Shown piece after piece: positions 7,822 through 16,851 of a stretch of DNA of 64,000 bases. The notes below the pieces were generated by a model. It saw only the letters and a list, made by a program, of their open reading frames with translations. It made no database searches and was not told the DNA's origin. Made by a program: the position numbers and the translations under genes. Source of the DNA: Bradyrhizobium sp. 190 (lineage in GTDB: Bacteria; Pseudomonadota; Alphaproteobacteria; Rhizobiales; Xanthobacteraceae); assembly GCF_023073415.1 (NCBI RefSeq), contig NZ_JADPJL010000062.1, forward strand, positions 310,001-374,000, in the 5' to 3' direction. The stretch's first letter is position 1; every line of letters starts with the position of its first letter.

Positions 7822-7905
7822 TTAATGAACAGCACGAAGCAAATAGTATCCGACGCCGCCAACAACGATCACGGTCGGGACGGCCCAAAGCAATAAGACT
7901 GGCAT
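7822..7905 (-). CDS. 27-residue hydrophobic membrane peptide
   Basis: The frame reads MPVLLLWAVPTVIVVGGVGY and ends YLLRAVH, then TAA. It is a single hydrophobic helix with a short basic C-terminus. The start has one of the strongest ribosome binding sites in the window: GGAGGAGG five bases before the ATG at 7905. Combined with the clean start and stop this makes it a credible gene despite its size. I recall near-identical short hypothetical proteins in Bradyrhizobium. It lies on the same strand as the two small ORFs downstream of it (7743-7353). Function unknown. Confidence 0.55.
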   Translation of the reverse strand: MPVLLLWAVPTVIVVGGVGYYLLRAVH

Positions 7906-8617
7906 GTACGCCTCCTCCAGAGAGCTGCCCATCGATAAACGCAGGCCTGTTGCCACTTGTTCCCGTTATAAGTAGCCATAGAATGCTACCTTCCCCGAGT
8001 CGGGTCGGTGAGAACTGAGTGCACTTGGGGAACAAACGAGAAGTGCTTCTGGGTCGGTTGCTTTCGAACGGCAGCTAGGAAAAGCTTAAATCGCCGCAGC
8101 GGACGATGGCCTACCGCACTAACGATAGCCTTTGCAGTTCGCCTCTTTGTATTCGCGCGAATTGCGCCGTCGCTGCGATCTGCAGATGCGCGAGCTTCCC
8201 TCCTTGATGTCTGATTTTGTCGAACGGCGCGAGGAGCCCGATCGGCGTCAATTGACCCTCCGGCTGGTCTAACTCAGACTCGTATTTCGCTCGCGTCTAT
8301 CCCGCATGAAGTCGCGCTTTTTTGATGGACTTGCGATGCCGAGCCATCCGAATTTAAACGGCCCCAACCGGGGGCCGCCAACCCGAACGATACGGGTTTT
8401 CCTCCAGCAGTCGGGGGGGCACCTTTCGGCTGGAAGCACTGGAATCGACGCTCTGCCAAGCCGATTGTTCCTTGGTCTTCGACAAACAGTTCCGCGCATG
8501 GAAATTAAGGATTACGTCCCTGTTCTCCTCGTCTTTTGCCATCTTTTCCCACTACGTTGATTGCACTCCGACGATGCGGTCCAAAGGGGACCGTCCTAAC
8601 GTCCATTGGCGCCGGAC
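7906..8617. other. Gene-free stretch of about 700 bases
   Basis: No frame here has a convincing start, length or family similarity. Bases 8150-8270 have a coding-like plus-strand run ending LRRRCDLQMRELPSLM and a little more before a TAA, but without a supported start. It may be a gene remnant. I see no clear promoter for the large gene that begins at 8618. Confidence 0.5.
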
Positions 8618-11467
8618 ATGGTTCAGTACGATCTGAAGCGGCGAGGGGAATTTGCTGGCAGGGGAACGAGAGGTTTGCCCGTCCCGTCTGGCCGCGACGG
8701 CACAGAGCCGGAATCCCAGTGCACACTGGGCCAAGTCATCGGTCGGACTGCCAACCGGTTCCCACATCAGCCTGCGATCGTCTCCGCCACGTCTGCGCCT
8801 CTGACGTATCACGATCTTCAGCGCCAGTTGGACGAGATCCGCCGGCAGCTGCGGTGGGCTGGGTTCGATTGCAACGCCCGCATCGGGATACTCATGCCGA
8901 ACGGCGCGGACGCGGTTCTCACCATCGTGGCAGTAGCCTGCTGCAGCGTCGCGGTTCCTCTTGATCCGCGGCTGTCCCGGGCGGAGATCGATCAGCGTTT
9001 CGACATGCTGCGCCTGAACGCTCTTCTCGTGCCGCAAGGCAGTACCTCTGAAGCTCGCCAGGCCGCTGAGCGGAGAAGGCTCCCCATCATCGAAGCCGCT
9101 CCGGTCGGACACGGTCAGCTCGGACTCAATATCGCAGTGCAGGTCTCCAACTTCCCCGCGATCGACGCTGAGCCTGATCCGGGCTCGCCCGCCTTCATCC
9201 TGCAGACGTCGGGCACGACCGCGCAGCCAAAGCTCATTCCGTTCAGTCATGGCAATATGCTGGCGGCGGCCGCACGGCTTCAGGCCTGGTTCGGCCTCAC
9301 ACACCTGGACCGTTGCCTGAGCGTTTCGTCCCCTTACTATTCCCATGGGCTCAAAGTAACGGTCTTCACACCGCTGCTGACGGGCGGCAGCATTGCCTTC
9401 CCGGCGAACAGTGCCGTCGTGGCGCTGGATGAGTGGCTCGATGTCCTGCGGCCGACTTGGTACTCGGCAGGTCCTACGCTTCACACTGCCGTGCTGGACA
9501 AGGCAGAAAACCTTGAGGATGCGCCGGCGGCGCACACTCTGCGATTCGTCGTATCGGGTGGCGCGCCGCTGCTGAAAGAGGTGCAGGACGACCTGCAGCG
9601 CATTTTGGGCGTGCCGGTGCTAGAGCATTACGGCTCCAGCGAAGCCGCGCAGATCGCCGCCAACCTGCCGCCGCCCGGGCCGAACAGGCCAGGGACTTGC
9701 GGGCAACCTTGGCCTGATACCGTGGCCATTGTTGGTGAGGATGGACATCCCTTGCCAGCCGGCGAGCGGGGTGAGATATGGGTTCGTGGTCCCACCGTGA
9801 TATCTGGCTATCTCGATGCGCCGGAACTCAATCAAGCTGCTTTCAGAGAGGGCTGGTTTCGCACGGGCGATATCGGCAGCCTCGACGGAGATGGCTTCCT
9901 GTCCCTGCACGGCCGTCTGAGTGAAATAATCAACCGCGGCGGTGAGAAGATCGCCCCTGCTGAGATCGAAACCGCGCTACTGCGCCATCCAGCCATAGCC
10001 GAAGCTGCTGCTTTCGCAATCGCCCATCCACGACTTGGCGATGACGTCGCAGCCGTCGTCATTCCACATCCTGGCGCGCAGACGACGCCTGCGGAGCTAC
10101 GACGGCTCCTGCAACGCGAGTTGGCTTCGTTCAAGATTCCGCGGCACATTCTGTTCCTCGACCAACTGCCAAAGGGGGCGACGGGAAAGGTCCAACGGCG
10201 ACGGCTGCGCGAGTCGCTCGACGAGCTGTTGGGTCATCAGCGCGCGATGCCGCTGCCTGCTGTGGACAAAGGGCCATTGGATCTGGAAGCTGAATTGCTG
10301 ATCCTATGGCGGAGGCTGCTCAAGTCCGAGGCTGTGACGGTCGACGATGATTTTTTTGCCAGCGGTGGCGACTCCCTTCTGGCGATGGAAATGCTCATCG
10401 AGGTCGAGCGGCTCGTCGGCCACCCCGTACCGGAAACGATCCTGTTCGGGGCAGAAACAATCCGGCAACTTGCCCCAAAAATCGCCATGCAGACGGGCAC
10501 GCCGGCGACGCCGGTCTTCCAGTTCCATGCCCGTGGCGATCGACCTCCCCTGCACTTCTTCAATGGGGACCTCGTCAGCGGCCACTCGTCTCTGCGGCGG
10601 ATGGTCGATCTTTTCGGTCCCGATTACCCAATCATCTCCATCGATCCCCATGGTCTTCGTGGGGAACCGATTCCACCCTCGATCAAGCAGATGGCCGCCG
10701 ATCGCCTGCCGCTTATCCTGGCGAGGCAGACCAGCGGTCCTTTCCTCCTGGGCGGCAAATGCAACGGCGCCATGGTGGCGTTCGAAGCAGCCCGCCTGCT
10801 GATGGCAGCCGGCCACAAGGTTGATATGGTTGCGATGATCGACCCCCCGACCGTCAGTGCCCGTCCGGCGCAGCGGGCGATCATCGGGCTGATGAAGCCC
10901 ATAGTTTCGCCTTACCTGCTGCGCTGGACGTATGAACAAATGGCGGAGCTGGAGCGACGCTCCAAGAGGTCTACGAGCGCGCCGATCGCGGTGGCCGAGC
11001 TCGAGATTCCGCCGGCGTTGTGGGACGCTTATTCGGTCGCAATGGCGCAATATCTTCCTGCACCGCTCGAGGTCCCTGTGGCTTTTTACGCGGCCGAACA
11101 CGACGGCCAGGCGTGGCGGCATCTCAGTTCTCAACTCGAAGTGATCCAGGTGGCCGGAGGACATCATGGCTGCCTGGCTATCGGCGCGGAACCGCTGGTC
11201 GATCATCTGCGGCAAAGAATTGACGTTCTGGCTGACGGCGCGCATCCGCCATTGAACCGCGCACGTCGCGGACGCCTGGCTGGATTGGCATGTGACGATA
11301 GTCAGGGCGCGCTCGTGCGTGGTGAGCTTGATAGACTCAGTCCGCGAGCTGACGGCGATTTGAACAGCGCACGAACCGACCTGATGCTGCGGTGGGTTGC
11401 GAAGACAGCGGAGAAGATCGGATCCTATATGCCGCTGCCATACCGCCGCAGCTCTGGATCGCACTGA
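8618..11467 (+). CDS. Free-standing adenylation-carrier-thioesterase protein (NRPS-like) with Cys-type thioesterase
   Basis: A 949-residue cytosolic protein with three modules. Residues about 35-530 form an acyl-activating (AMP-binding) enzyme: P-loop LQTSGTTAQPKL, YGSSEA, GWFRTGDIG, RGGEKIAPAEIE, and the catalytic Lys524 in GATGKVQR. Residues about 545-620 are a carrier domain with DDFFASGGDSLLAME, Ser586 being the phosphopantetheine site. Residues about 640-880 are an alpha/beta thioesterase whose nucleophile elbow reads GGKCNGAM, with Cys715 where most have Ser; AEHDGQ and GGHHGC supply likely Asp and His. About 80 residues after it are unassigned. There is no condensation domain, so it should activate an acid, load it on itself and release or condense it. 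The ATG at 8618 is used; a TTG at 8606 is in frame and neither has a clear ribosome binding site. The substrate is unknown. No biosynthetic partner is adjacent. Confidence 0.85.
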   Translation: MVQYDLKRRGEFAGRGTRGLPVPSGRDGTEPESQCTLGQVIGRTANRFPHQPAIVSATSAPLTYHDLQRQLDEIRRQLRWAGFDCNARIGILMPNGADAVLTIVAVACCSVAVPLDPRLSRAEIDQRFDMLRLNALLVPQGSTSEARQAAERRRLPIIEAAPVGHGQLGLNIAVQVSNFPAIDAEPDPGSPAFILQTSGTTAQPKLIPFSHGNMLAAAARLQAWFGLTHLDRCLSVSSPYYSHGLKVTVFTPLLTGGSIAFPANSAVVALDEWLDVLRPTWYSAGPTLHTAVLDKAENLEDAPAAHTLRFVVSGGAPLLKEVQDDLQRILGVPVLEHYGSSEAAQIAANLPPPGPNRPGTCGQPWPDTVAIVGEDGHPLPAGERGEIWVRGPTVISGYLDAPELNQAAFREGWFRTGDIGSLDGDGFLSLHGRLSEIINRGGEKIAPAEIETALLRHPAIAEAAAFAIAHPRLGDDVAAVVIPHPGAQTTPAELRRLLQRELASFKIPRHILFLDQLPKGATGKVQRRRLRESLDELLGHQRAMPLPAVDKGPLDLEAELLILWRRLLKSEAVTVDDDFFASGGDSLLAMEMLIEVERLVGHPVPETILFGAETIRQLAPKIAMQTGTPATPVFQFHARGDRPPLHFFNGDLVSGHSSLRRMVDLFGPDYPIISIDPHGLRGEPIPPSIKQMAADRLPLILARQTSGPFLLGGKCNGAMVAFEAARLLMAAGHKVDMVAMIDPPTVSARPAQRAIIGLMKPIVSPYLLRWTYEQMAELERRSKRSTSAPIAVAELEIPPALWDAYSVAMAQYLPAPLEVPVAFYAAEHDGQAWRHLSSQLEVIQVAGGHHGCLAIGAEPLVDHLRQRIDVLADGAHPPLNRARRGRLAGLACDDSQGALVRGELDRLSPRADGDLNSARTDLMLRWVAKTAEKIGSYMPLPYRRSSGSH

Positions 11468-11514
11468 AACGATCCCTTGATTAGCCGTCGAAGGTCGCGT
11501 CCTGGGTTCAAGCT

Positions 11515-13401
11515 CTAGTGTGAGTTTGTATCGATCTTCAACAGCTTGATCTTGCGGTAGAGCGTGGCGCGGCTGACATGCAGCGCCCGCGCGGCATCAG
11601 TGACGCGCCCGCCATGGCTGCGCAGCGTCTCCGTGATTTCCGCACGTTCCGCCGCAGCGGCATCAGGCTCAGTGGCGCCGCCACCGAACGGCGGCAGGTC
11701 GAGATCGGCATCCGTGATGACGCCGTCCTCGGCCGTGCAGCCGGCGAGCCGCAGCACATGGCGGAGCTGCCGCATGTTTCCCGGGAAGGGATAGGCCAGC
11801 AGCGCCGACCAGGCCGCAGGCGCAAGCCGGCAATCGGGCGCCTCCTCGCTTGCGATCAGCGCGATCACATCGGCCCTGTCGGCGCGCGCGCGCAAGGCGG
11901 GCAGCCCGATTTCCAAGCCTCGTAGCCGGTAGTAAAGATCTGCGCGAAAGCTGCCGGCCTCCGCCATGCGGCCGAGATCACGATGGGTTGCGCTGATGAG
12001 GCGGATGTCGACGGCGACCGGCTTCAGCGCCCCGAGCGGCCAGACCTCGCGATTTTCCAGCACGCGCAACAGTCGCGTTTGCAGCGCGATCGGCATGTCG
12101 CCGATCTCGTCGAGGAACAACGTCCCGCCGTCGGCCTGTACGATCAGGCCTTTCGATCCGTCGCGGCGCGCGCCGGTGAAGGCGCCGGCCTCATAGCCGA
12201 ACAGTTCGGCATCGATCAGGCTCTCCGGCATCGCCGCGCAATTGAGGGCTACGTAGTTTTGCCGCGCGCGACTGCTCGAGGCATGGATGGCGCGCGCGAA
12301 CACGTCCTTGCCGACACCGGTCTCGCCGCGCAGCAGGATCGGCAGATTGTGATCGCCGATGCTCTTCAGGCGGTTGACGCCCCTGATCAGCGCTGGATCG
12401 CTGCCGGCGAGCTGGTTCAGGCGGTCAAACCGGCCTGCCGGAACTTCGCGGCGCTTGACCGGTGGAAGCCGCGCCGGCTTCCCGCGCAGCGGCGGCGCAA
12501 CGTGCCCCCGTCCTAGCAGGCTGCCGTCGGCTCGATGAAGGTCGACGCGGCCATCCGCCATGTCTGCGGCTTGCATGTCTGCGGCTTGATTTTCGAACCT
12601 GACGACATCCGACAATGCGATGCCGGACTCGACCAGGCCGTCGGTCAGTGACAGCATCGATCGCGCCGACCGGCAGGCGCCCACGACCCGACGGTCGTCA
12701 TCATAGGCAATCAGCCCGCTGCCGCTTTCACCCGGCACCGTCGCGATCCAGGCGTTGCGAAAACGGCGGCGGAAGATCGACCGCTCGATCCGGCGCGTGG
12801 CTTCCATGGTGACCGCCAGCGCGAGCTGGTGCGCGGCTCGGCTAAGGTCGTCGCGGCAGGACGTGATGTTAACCGCGCCGGCAAGACGGCCGCCATGGTC
12901 GAACAGCGGCGCCACGGCGCAACTGAAGATGCCCCATTGCTCGCGAAAATGTTCATCGCGATGCACCAGGATCGGCCTCTGCTCGGCGAGCGCGGTGCCG
13001 AGCCCATTGGTCCCCTCGAATGCTTCCGCGAAATTCGAGCCCGTATAGACCTTCCATTGCAGGAACATCCTGTCATCGGTCCCGCCCGGAAGGCGGCTGA
13101 TCAACATGGTCGCGTTGGGATCGGCCAGGTTGACGCAATATCCGGCGTCGCGCAGCACACGCGCGAGATCCTCCAATTCGGGCACCGCGACCCGGATCAA
13201 TTCCTCCATCGGCTCGGCGACGTGTCTTACTTCGGCTTCGGTAAAGGTCTGCGGCGGTCCGCGGCGGGCGGGATCGAGCTTGTGATCGAGCAGGCAGCGC
13301 CGCCAGGAATTCGCGATCCGCGAACCGTTATCGATGTCGGTCACCTGATCGGCGACGGACAAAACGCGGGCGACATGGTTCGAAGCCGAAAGGCTGGCCA
13401 T
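11515..13401 (-). CDS. Sigma-54-dependent transcriptional activator, AcoR-like
   Basis: A 628-residue enhancer-binding protein. An N-terminal GAF-type sensor region spans about residues 50-210 (FEGTNGLGTALAEQRPILVH is typical of AcoR-like GAF domains). The AAA+ domain spans about 310-530, with Walker A GETGVGKDVF, the sigma-54 contact loop GAFTGA intact, and Walker B GGTLFLDEIGD. A Fis-type HTH lies at the C-terminus (GRVTDAARALHVSRATLYRK). The ATG at 13401 is preferred because GGAG lies eight bases before it; in-frame starts also occur upstream at 13443 (ATG) and 13461 (TTG). The gene converges on the adenylation-carrier-thioesterase gene, with 47 bases between. AcoR-type activators usually sit beside the alcohol or aldehyde metabolism genes they control, but no such gene is adjacent, so its target is open. 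Confidence 0.88.
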   Translation of the reverse strand: MASLSASNHVARVLSVADQVTDIDNGSRIANSWRRCLLDHKLDPARRGPPQTFTEAEVRHVAEPMEELIRVAVPELEDLARVLRDAGYCVNLADPNATMLISRLPGGTDDRMFLQWKVYTGSNFAEAFEGTNGLGTALAEQRPILVHRDEHFREQWGIFSCAVAPLFDHGGRLAGAVNITSCRDDLSRAAHQLALAVTMEATRRIERSIFRRRFRNAWIATVPGESGSGLIAYDDDRRVVGACRSARSMLSLTDGLVESGIALSDVVRFENQAADMQAADMADGRVDLHRADGSLLGRGHVAPPLRGKPARLPPVKRREVPAGRFDRLNQLAGSDPALIRGVNRLKSIGDHNLPILLRGETGVGKDVFARAIHASSSRARQNYVALNCAAMPESLIDAELFGYEAGAFTGARRDGSKGLIVQADGGTLFLDEIGDMPIALQTRLLRVLENREVWPLGALKPVAVDIRLISATHRDLGRMAEAGSFRADLYYRLRGLEIGLPALRARADRADVIALIASEEAPDCRLAPAAWSALLAYPFPGNMRQLRHVLRLAGCTAEDGVITDADLDLPPFGGGATEPDAAAAERAEITETLRSHGGRVTDAARALHVSRATLYRKIKLLKIDTNSH

Positions 13402-13555
13402 GCAGACGTCTCCACCCCTGTAGCGCTGCGCAAAGTCTGGCATCGCAGGCGTGGAAGTCAATCGTCAAGCGGGACGCCGAGAAGACGGCCTGGCCGGCTC
13501 GCACAGCGGGACACAGTCACGTGCAGGCCGCGACGCTGAACCTACGCCGCTCGTG

Positions 13556-13828
13556 CTACTGCGCCCTGCGATAATGCCTTGGGGCAACCGACCTCTGCCG
13601 CAGCCGCGGTTCCGGTGCGGGCACGGCTTCGTTGTAGTAGGCGTTGGAATTGTAATAGGCATTCGATTGATCGAACGATCGATAGGCCGGCCGGCCGCCG
13701 AGCACATCGGCATTGGGATGGTAGAAGGCGAAGGCGCCGGGCTCCTGGATCGCGGCTTGCGCGAACACGGGCGTTGCTATCGCGGTCATCAGAAACGCGG
13801 CGGCGAGTGTTGGGATCGACTTGGTCAT
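13556..13828 (-). CDS. Small secreted protein of unknown function
   Basis: A 90-residue protein starting MTKSIPTLAAAFLMTAIATP, a good Sec signal peptide with probable cleavage after VFAQA. The mature part is Tyr/Asn-rich (SNAYYNSNAYYNEA) and ends in a basic tail RQRSVAPRHYRRAQ. The ORF stays open to 14059 upstream, but the ATG at 13828 directly precedes the signal peptide. No family is recognised; similar short secreted proteins are frequent in Bradyrhizobium. The 287 bases upstream, to the GFA gene end, hold no gene I can support. Confidence 0.6.
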   Translation of the reverse strand: MTKSIPTLAAAFLMTAIATPVFAQAAIQEPGAFAFYHPNADVLGGRPAYRSFDQSNAYYNSNAYYNEAVPAPEPRLRQRSVAPRHYRRAQ

Positions 13829-14115
13829 CGGTGAGATCCTCGTTGTTATGAAGTCATCCCATCCAATTGGGTATCGCATCGCAAAAGCGGATAGCCGGAC
13901 GAAAGTTCTCACCGCGATGTGAAAAGCCGTGCGCGAAAATCCCGATGGCGTGAACGCGCGGAAAATCTTCACCAGAAAATGCGCAGAATATTCGCCTACA
14001 AATGAACCGATGGGCGCAACACTTTCGCTATTGCGCGGCAGTGCCGTAGAGCCTCCCACCCGCGGTCAAGGGGCGGATTAGCGCAGCGTATCCGCCCTGC
14101 GAATCCGAGCAGCCG

Positions 14116-14523
14116 CTATGTCTGCGGCGGATAGCGCTCGAAGGTCGGCAGTTCGTGCGCACGCTCCATCCAGTGCAGCCGCTCGGCGGTCTGGATATGC
14201 ACCATGGCGGGGACGGCATTGGGGTCGTCGTAGGTAGCGCTCTGAATATCGATGATGCCAGGCAAGAAGTTTGCGTTGGTATAGAAGAGACCCGTGCCGC
14301 AGTTGGCGCAGAACTGCCGCCGGCCATGCTCCGAAGACTCGTAGGTCTTGGGCTGCCCCTTCGTCACCTTGACCGCATCCTCGGCGTACATCGTCCAGCC
14401 GACAACCGGCGCGCCGGCGTGGCGTCTGCAATCGGTGCAGTGGCACAACGCATGAACGATCAGTTCGCCCTCGACCTGATAGCGGATGGCACCGCAATGA
14501 CAGCCGCCGGTGATGTTGCTCAT
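14116..14523 (-). CDS. GFA / CENP-V family zinc protein
   Basis: A 135-residue protein with the GFA fold. Zinc-binding cysteines are seen in order: GGCHCGAIRY near residues 7-15, HCTDCRRHAGAP near 33-44, and RQFCANCGTGLFY near 73-85. The family was named for glutathione-dependent formaldehyde-activating enzyme, but most members are of unknown activity and a glutathione role should not be assumed. The ATG at 14523 begins directly before the first conserved block; the frame extends upstream to 14613 through repeat DNA, so the shorter start is preferred. It lies downstream of hpnO on the same strand with a palindromic repeat between them. Confidence 0.82.
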   Translation of the reverse strand: MSNITGGCHCGAIRYQVEGELIVHALCHCTDCRRHAGAPVVGWTMYAEDAVKVTKGQPKTYESSEHGRRQFCANCGTGLFYTNANFLPGIIDIQSATYDDPNAVPAMVHIQTAERLHWMERAHELPTFERYPPQT

Positions 14524-14570
14524 GCTCTCCTCCAATCGATACGGTTTTATACGTTGCGCAGGATGGATTG

Positions 14571-14652
14571 TAGCCCGGATGAAGCGCAGCGTAATCCGGG
14601 ACACGTCTCTCAAGGAGAGGCCCCCGGATTACGCTTCGCTTCATCCGGGCTA
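14571..14652. repeat. Palindromic repeat element between the GFA gene and hpnO
   Basis: Two 30-base arms (14571-14600 and 14623-14652) are reverse complements with one mismatch. Each arm contains the core tagcccggatgaagcg and ends in taatccggg. The element starts 8 bases after the hpnO stop. This sequence type is one I recognise from Bradyrhizobium and Rhodopseudomonas genomes as an abundant intergenic repeat. It could act as a transcription terminator or transcript-end stabiliser for hpnO. Confidence 0.8.
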
Positions 14653-14660
14653 CGAGGATT

Positions 14661-16052
14661 TTACGCCGACTTCCTGACCGCGTTGTCGACCAGCGTCTTG
14701 CCGAGCGACCAGATCGCGCCGGGAACCTTGTGGCTGGCGGCGATGACGTCGTCGAACGACTTTTCGATCCAGCTGCAGTCCTCTTCCGTGATCACGAGCG
14801 GCGGCAGCAGCTTGATGGTGTGGCTGCCGTGGCCGGAGACTTGCGTCAGGATCTTGTGATCCTTGAACAGCGGCACGGTGATGAGCTGGCAGAACAGGCC
14901 CTTGTTGGCGGTCTCCAGCAGATTCCACGAAGCTTTCAGCTTCAGCGATTTCGGCGGGCCGAACTCGATGCCGATCATCAATCCCTTGCCGCGCACTTCC
15001 TTCAGCAATTCATAGCCCGGCACCATGCGGGTCAACGCGAGACGAAGCTCGGCGCCGCGCTTGGCGGCCTGCTCGACCAGCTTCTCCTGCTTGATCACGT
15101 CGAGGGTCGCGATGCCGGCGGCCATCGCCAGGTCGTTCTTCGCAAAGGTCGAGCCGTGCACGACCGCGCGATCCATCTGGTTGAAGATCTTGTCGAAGAT
15201 ACTCTTGCGCGTCAGCAGCGCGCCGACCGGCACGTGACCGCCCGACAGCGCCTTCGCCAAGAGCACCATGTCGGGCTCGACATTCCAGTGCTCGACCGCG
15301 AGGAATTTTCCGGTGCGGCCGATGCCGGTCTGGATTTCGTCGGCGATGAAGATGGTGCCGTATTTTTTGCACAGCGCCACCGCGCCCGGCAGGAATTCGT
15401 CCGATGGCAGATTGACGCCCTTGCCCTGGATCGGCTCGACGATGAAGGCTGCGACCTGGCGCGACGACAGCGCCTGCTCCAGCGCTGCAAGATCGTTAAA
15501 AGGGATCTGTGTGCACCCCGGCAATAGCGGCTCGAAACCGCCGCGGAAGTTCGCATCGTCCATCAGCGACAGCGCGCCATAGGACAGGCCGTGGAAGGAA
15601 TGGGAACAGGAGACGATGCCGGGCCGGCCGGTCGCGCCGCGCGCGAACTTGATCGCGGCCTCGACGGTCTCGGCACCGGAATTGGCAAAGAACACCTTGT
15701 CCAGATATGGAACATGTTCCAGCAGGCGTTCCGCCAGCACGCCCGCGAGCGTGGACACATCAAGTTGAACCAGATTGGGAAAATCGCTGTCGAGCACGCT
15801 TTTCAGCGCCTCACGCAGTGCAGGATGATTGCGGCCAATCGCAAAAACGCCAAATCCGCTCAGTAGATCAAGATAGCGGGCCCCGTCACGATCGAACAGG
15901 TATTGACCTTGACCCTTCTGAAAGCCCACATCGTAGCCGATGGTCTTCAGCACACGGACGAGCTGCTCGTTCAGGTGGCGCGCATGCATGGAACTTCGCT
16001 GCGCCTGCCGGTCAACAAACAGCTCGGAAACGTCTAGATATGAACTTGGCAT
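14661..16052 (-). CDS. hpnO: HpnO, hopanoid-associated class III aminotransferase
   Basis: A 463-residue PLP enzyme of aminotransferase class III. Family work in Rhodopseudomonas assigns HpnO to making aminobacteriohopanetriol by aminating the extended hopanoid side chain. Landmarks: the N-terminal LLSGFGVFAIGRNHP, the PLP-phosphate loop FFANSGAETVEAAIKFAR near residues 120-137, SHSFHGLSYG near 150, the conserved FIADEIQTGIGRTG with Asp near 240, and the Schiff-base Lys in LLAKALSGGHVPVGA near 265-280. The identity rests on class III features plus location beside hpnN and the hpn cluster; class III enzymes are hard to assign by sequence alone. It is divergent from a DUF2147 gene, with 103 bases between. 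Confidence 0.85.
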   Translation of the reverse strand: MPSSYLDVSELFVDRQAQRSSMHARHLNEQLVRVLKTIGYDVGFQKGQGQYLFDRDGARYLDLLSGFGVFAIGRNHPALREALKSVLDSDFPNLVQLDVSTLAGVLAERLLEHVPYLDKVFFANSGAETVEAAIKFARGATGRPGIVSCSHSFHGLSYGALSLMDDANFRGGFEPLLPGCTQIPFNDLAALEQALSSRQVAAFIVEPIQGKGVNLPSDEFLPGAVALCKKYGTIFIADEIQTGIGRTGKFLAVEHWNVEPDMVLLAKALSGGHVPVGALLTRKSIFDKIFNQMDRAVVHGSTFAKNDLAMAAGIATLDVIKQEKLVEQAAKRGAELRLALTRMVPGYELLKEVRGKGLMIGIEFGPPKSLKLKASWNLLETANKGLFCQLITVPLFKDHKILTQVSGHGSHTIKLLPPLVITEEDCSWIEKSFDDVIAASHKVPGAIWSLGKTLVDNAVRKSA

Positions 16053-16155
16053 TCGCTACATACGTCGGTTGATGGCCGTTTCGTCAACTGAAAACACTCA
16101 ATGCGGCGTTTTGACCCCCGCTTTGGATCATCTTACTTAAACATAGGTCTGAACC

Positions 16156-16851
16156 ATGTTGCACTGCCCAAGAACTGTCGCGCGTACAATAGTTTATTCG
16201 GGAGTTTTTTTAGCCACAGGTCTTGGCGCGGCGCTGGCCGCGGACCCCACCGGTGACTGGAAAGTGGCCGATGGTGTGGCCAATATTCGCGTCGCCCAAT
16301 GTAGCGGCAACATGTGGGGCGTGGTCGCCTGGGAAAAGATGCCGGGCGGCAAGGACAAGAACAATCCGGACGCCGCAAAGCAGAGCCGGCCGACGCTTGG
16401 CATGCCGATCCTGATCGACATGAAGAAGAAGCCCGGCGTCGATGCCTGGGAAGGCCAAGTCTACAACGCCAAGGACGGACAGCTCTACAGCTCGACGATC
16501 AAGCCGGTCGGAACCGACCAGCTCGAGATTCAAGGCTGCGTGCTCGGCTTCCTGTGCGGCGGCGAAACCTGGACCCGCGTCGGACCGCCGATTCCCTCGA
16601 GCCCTGCCAACAGCATGGCCAAGGGCGCACCGAAGGGGCCAGCTGGCGCGGCGTCCAAGACTGCTGCCCCGACGACTGCGGCAACGGCTCCTGCGCCGGC
16701 TGCACCGAAGACCACAGGTACAGCGAATCCCGCACCTGCCAACCCTGCAACCGCGCCGAAGGCCCCGTCCGCTCAGAAGCAGGCGGCCGGCCAATCCGGC
16801 GATATCGGCGATATCTGCCTACTCCCCGACATCGCGCGGTTTGCCCATTAG
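16156..16851 (+). CDS. Secreted DUF2147-domain protein with Ala/Pro-rich tail
   Basis: A 231-residue protein with an N-terminal signal peptide (hydrophobic run IVYSGVFLATGLGAALA). A DUF2147 domain follows at about residues 30-135: DPTGDWKVADGVANIRV, MWGVVAWEKMPGGKD and GCVLGFLCGGETWTRV are typical. The last 80 residues are a low-complexity stretch of Ala, Pro and Thr, probably a flexible periplasmic linker. The function of DUF2147 is not established; lipocalin-like ligand binding is a common suggestion. The 3' end overlaps the convergent hpnN stop by 33 bases. Conserved placement next to hpnN and hpnO hints at an envelope role. Confidence 0.78.
   Translation: MLHCPRTVARTIVYSGVFLATGLGAALAADPTGDWKVADGVANIRVAQCSGNMWGVVAWEKMPGGKDKNNPDAAKQSRPTLGMPILIDMKKKPGVDAWEGQVYNAKDGQLYSSTIKPVGTDQLEIQGCVLGFLCGGETWTRVGPPIPSSPANSMAKGAPKGPAGAASKTAAPTTAATAPAPAAPKTTGTANPAPANPATAPKAPSAQKQAAGQSGDIGDICLLPDIARFAH

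Noticed and set aside
8150..8275. Coding-like plus-strand run in the gene-free region
   Set aside because: An in-frame stop lies shortly upstream, there is no supported start and I recognise no family.
8500..8618. Sigma-54 (-24/-12) promoter in front of the adenylation-carrier-thioesterase gene
   Set aside because: A TGGCGC near 8607 lacks the GC element at the right distance.
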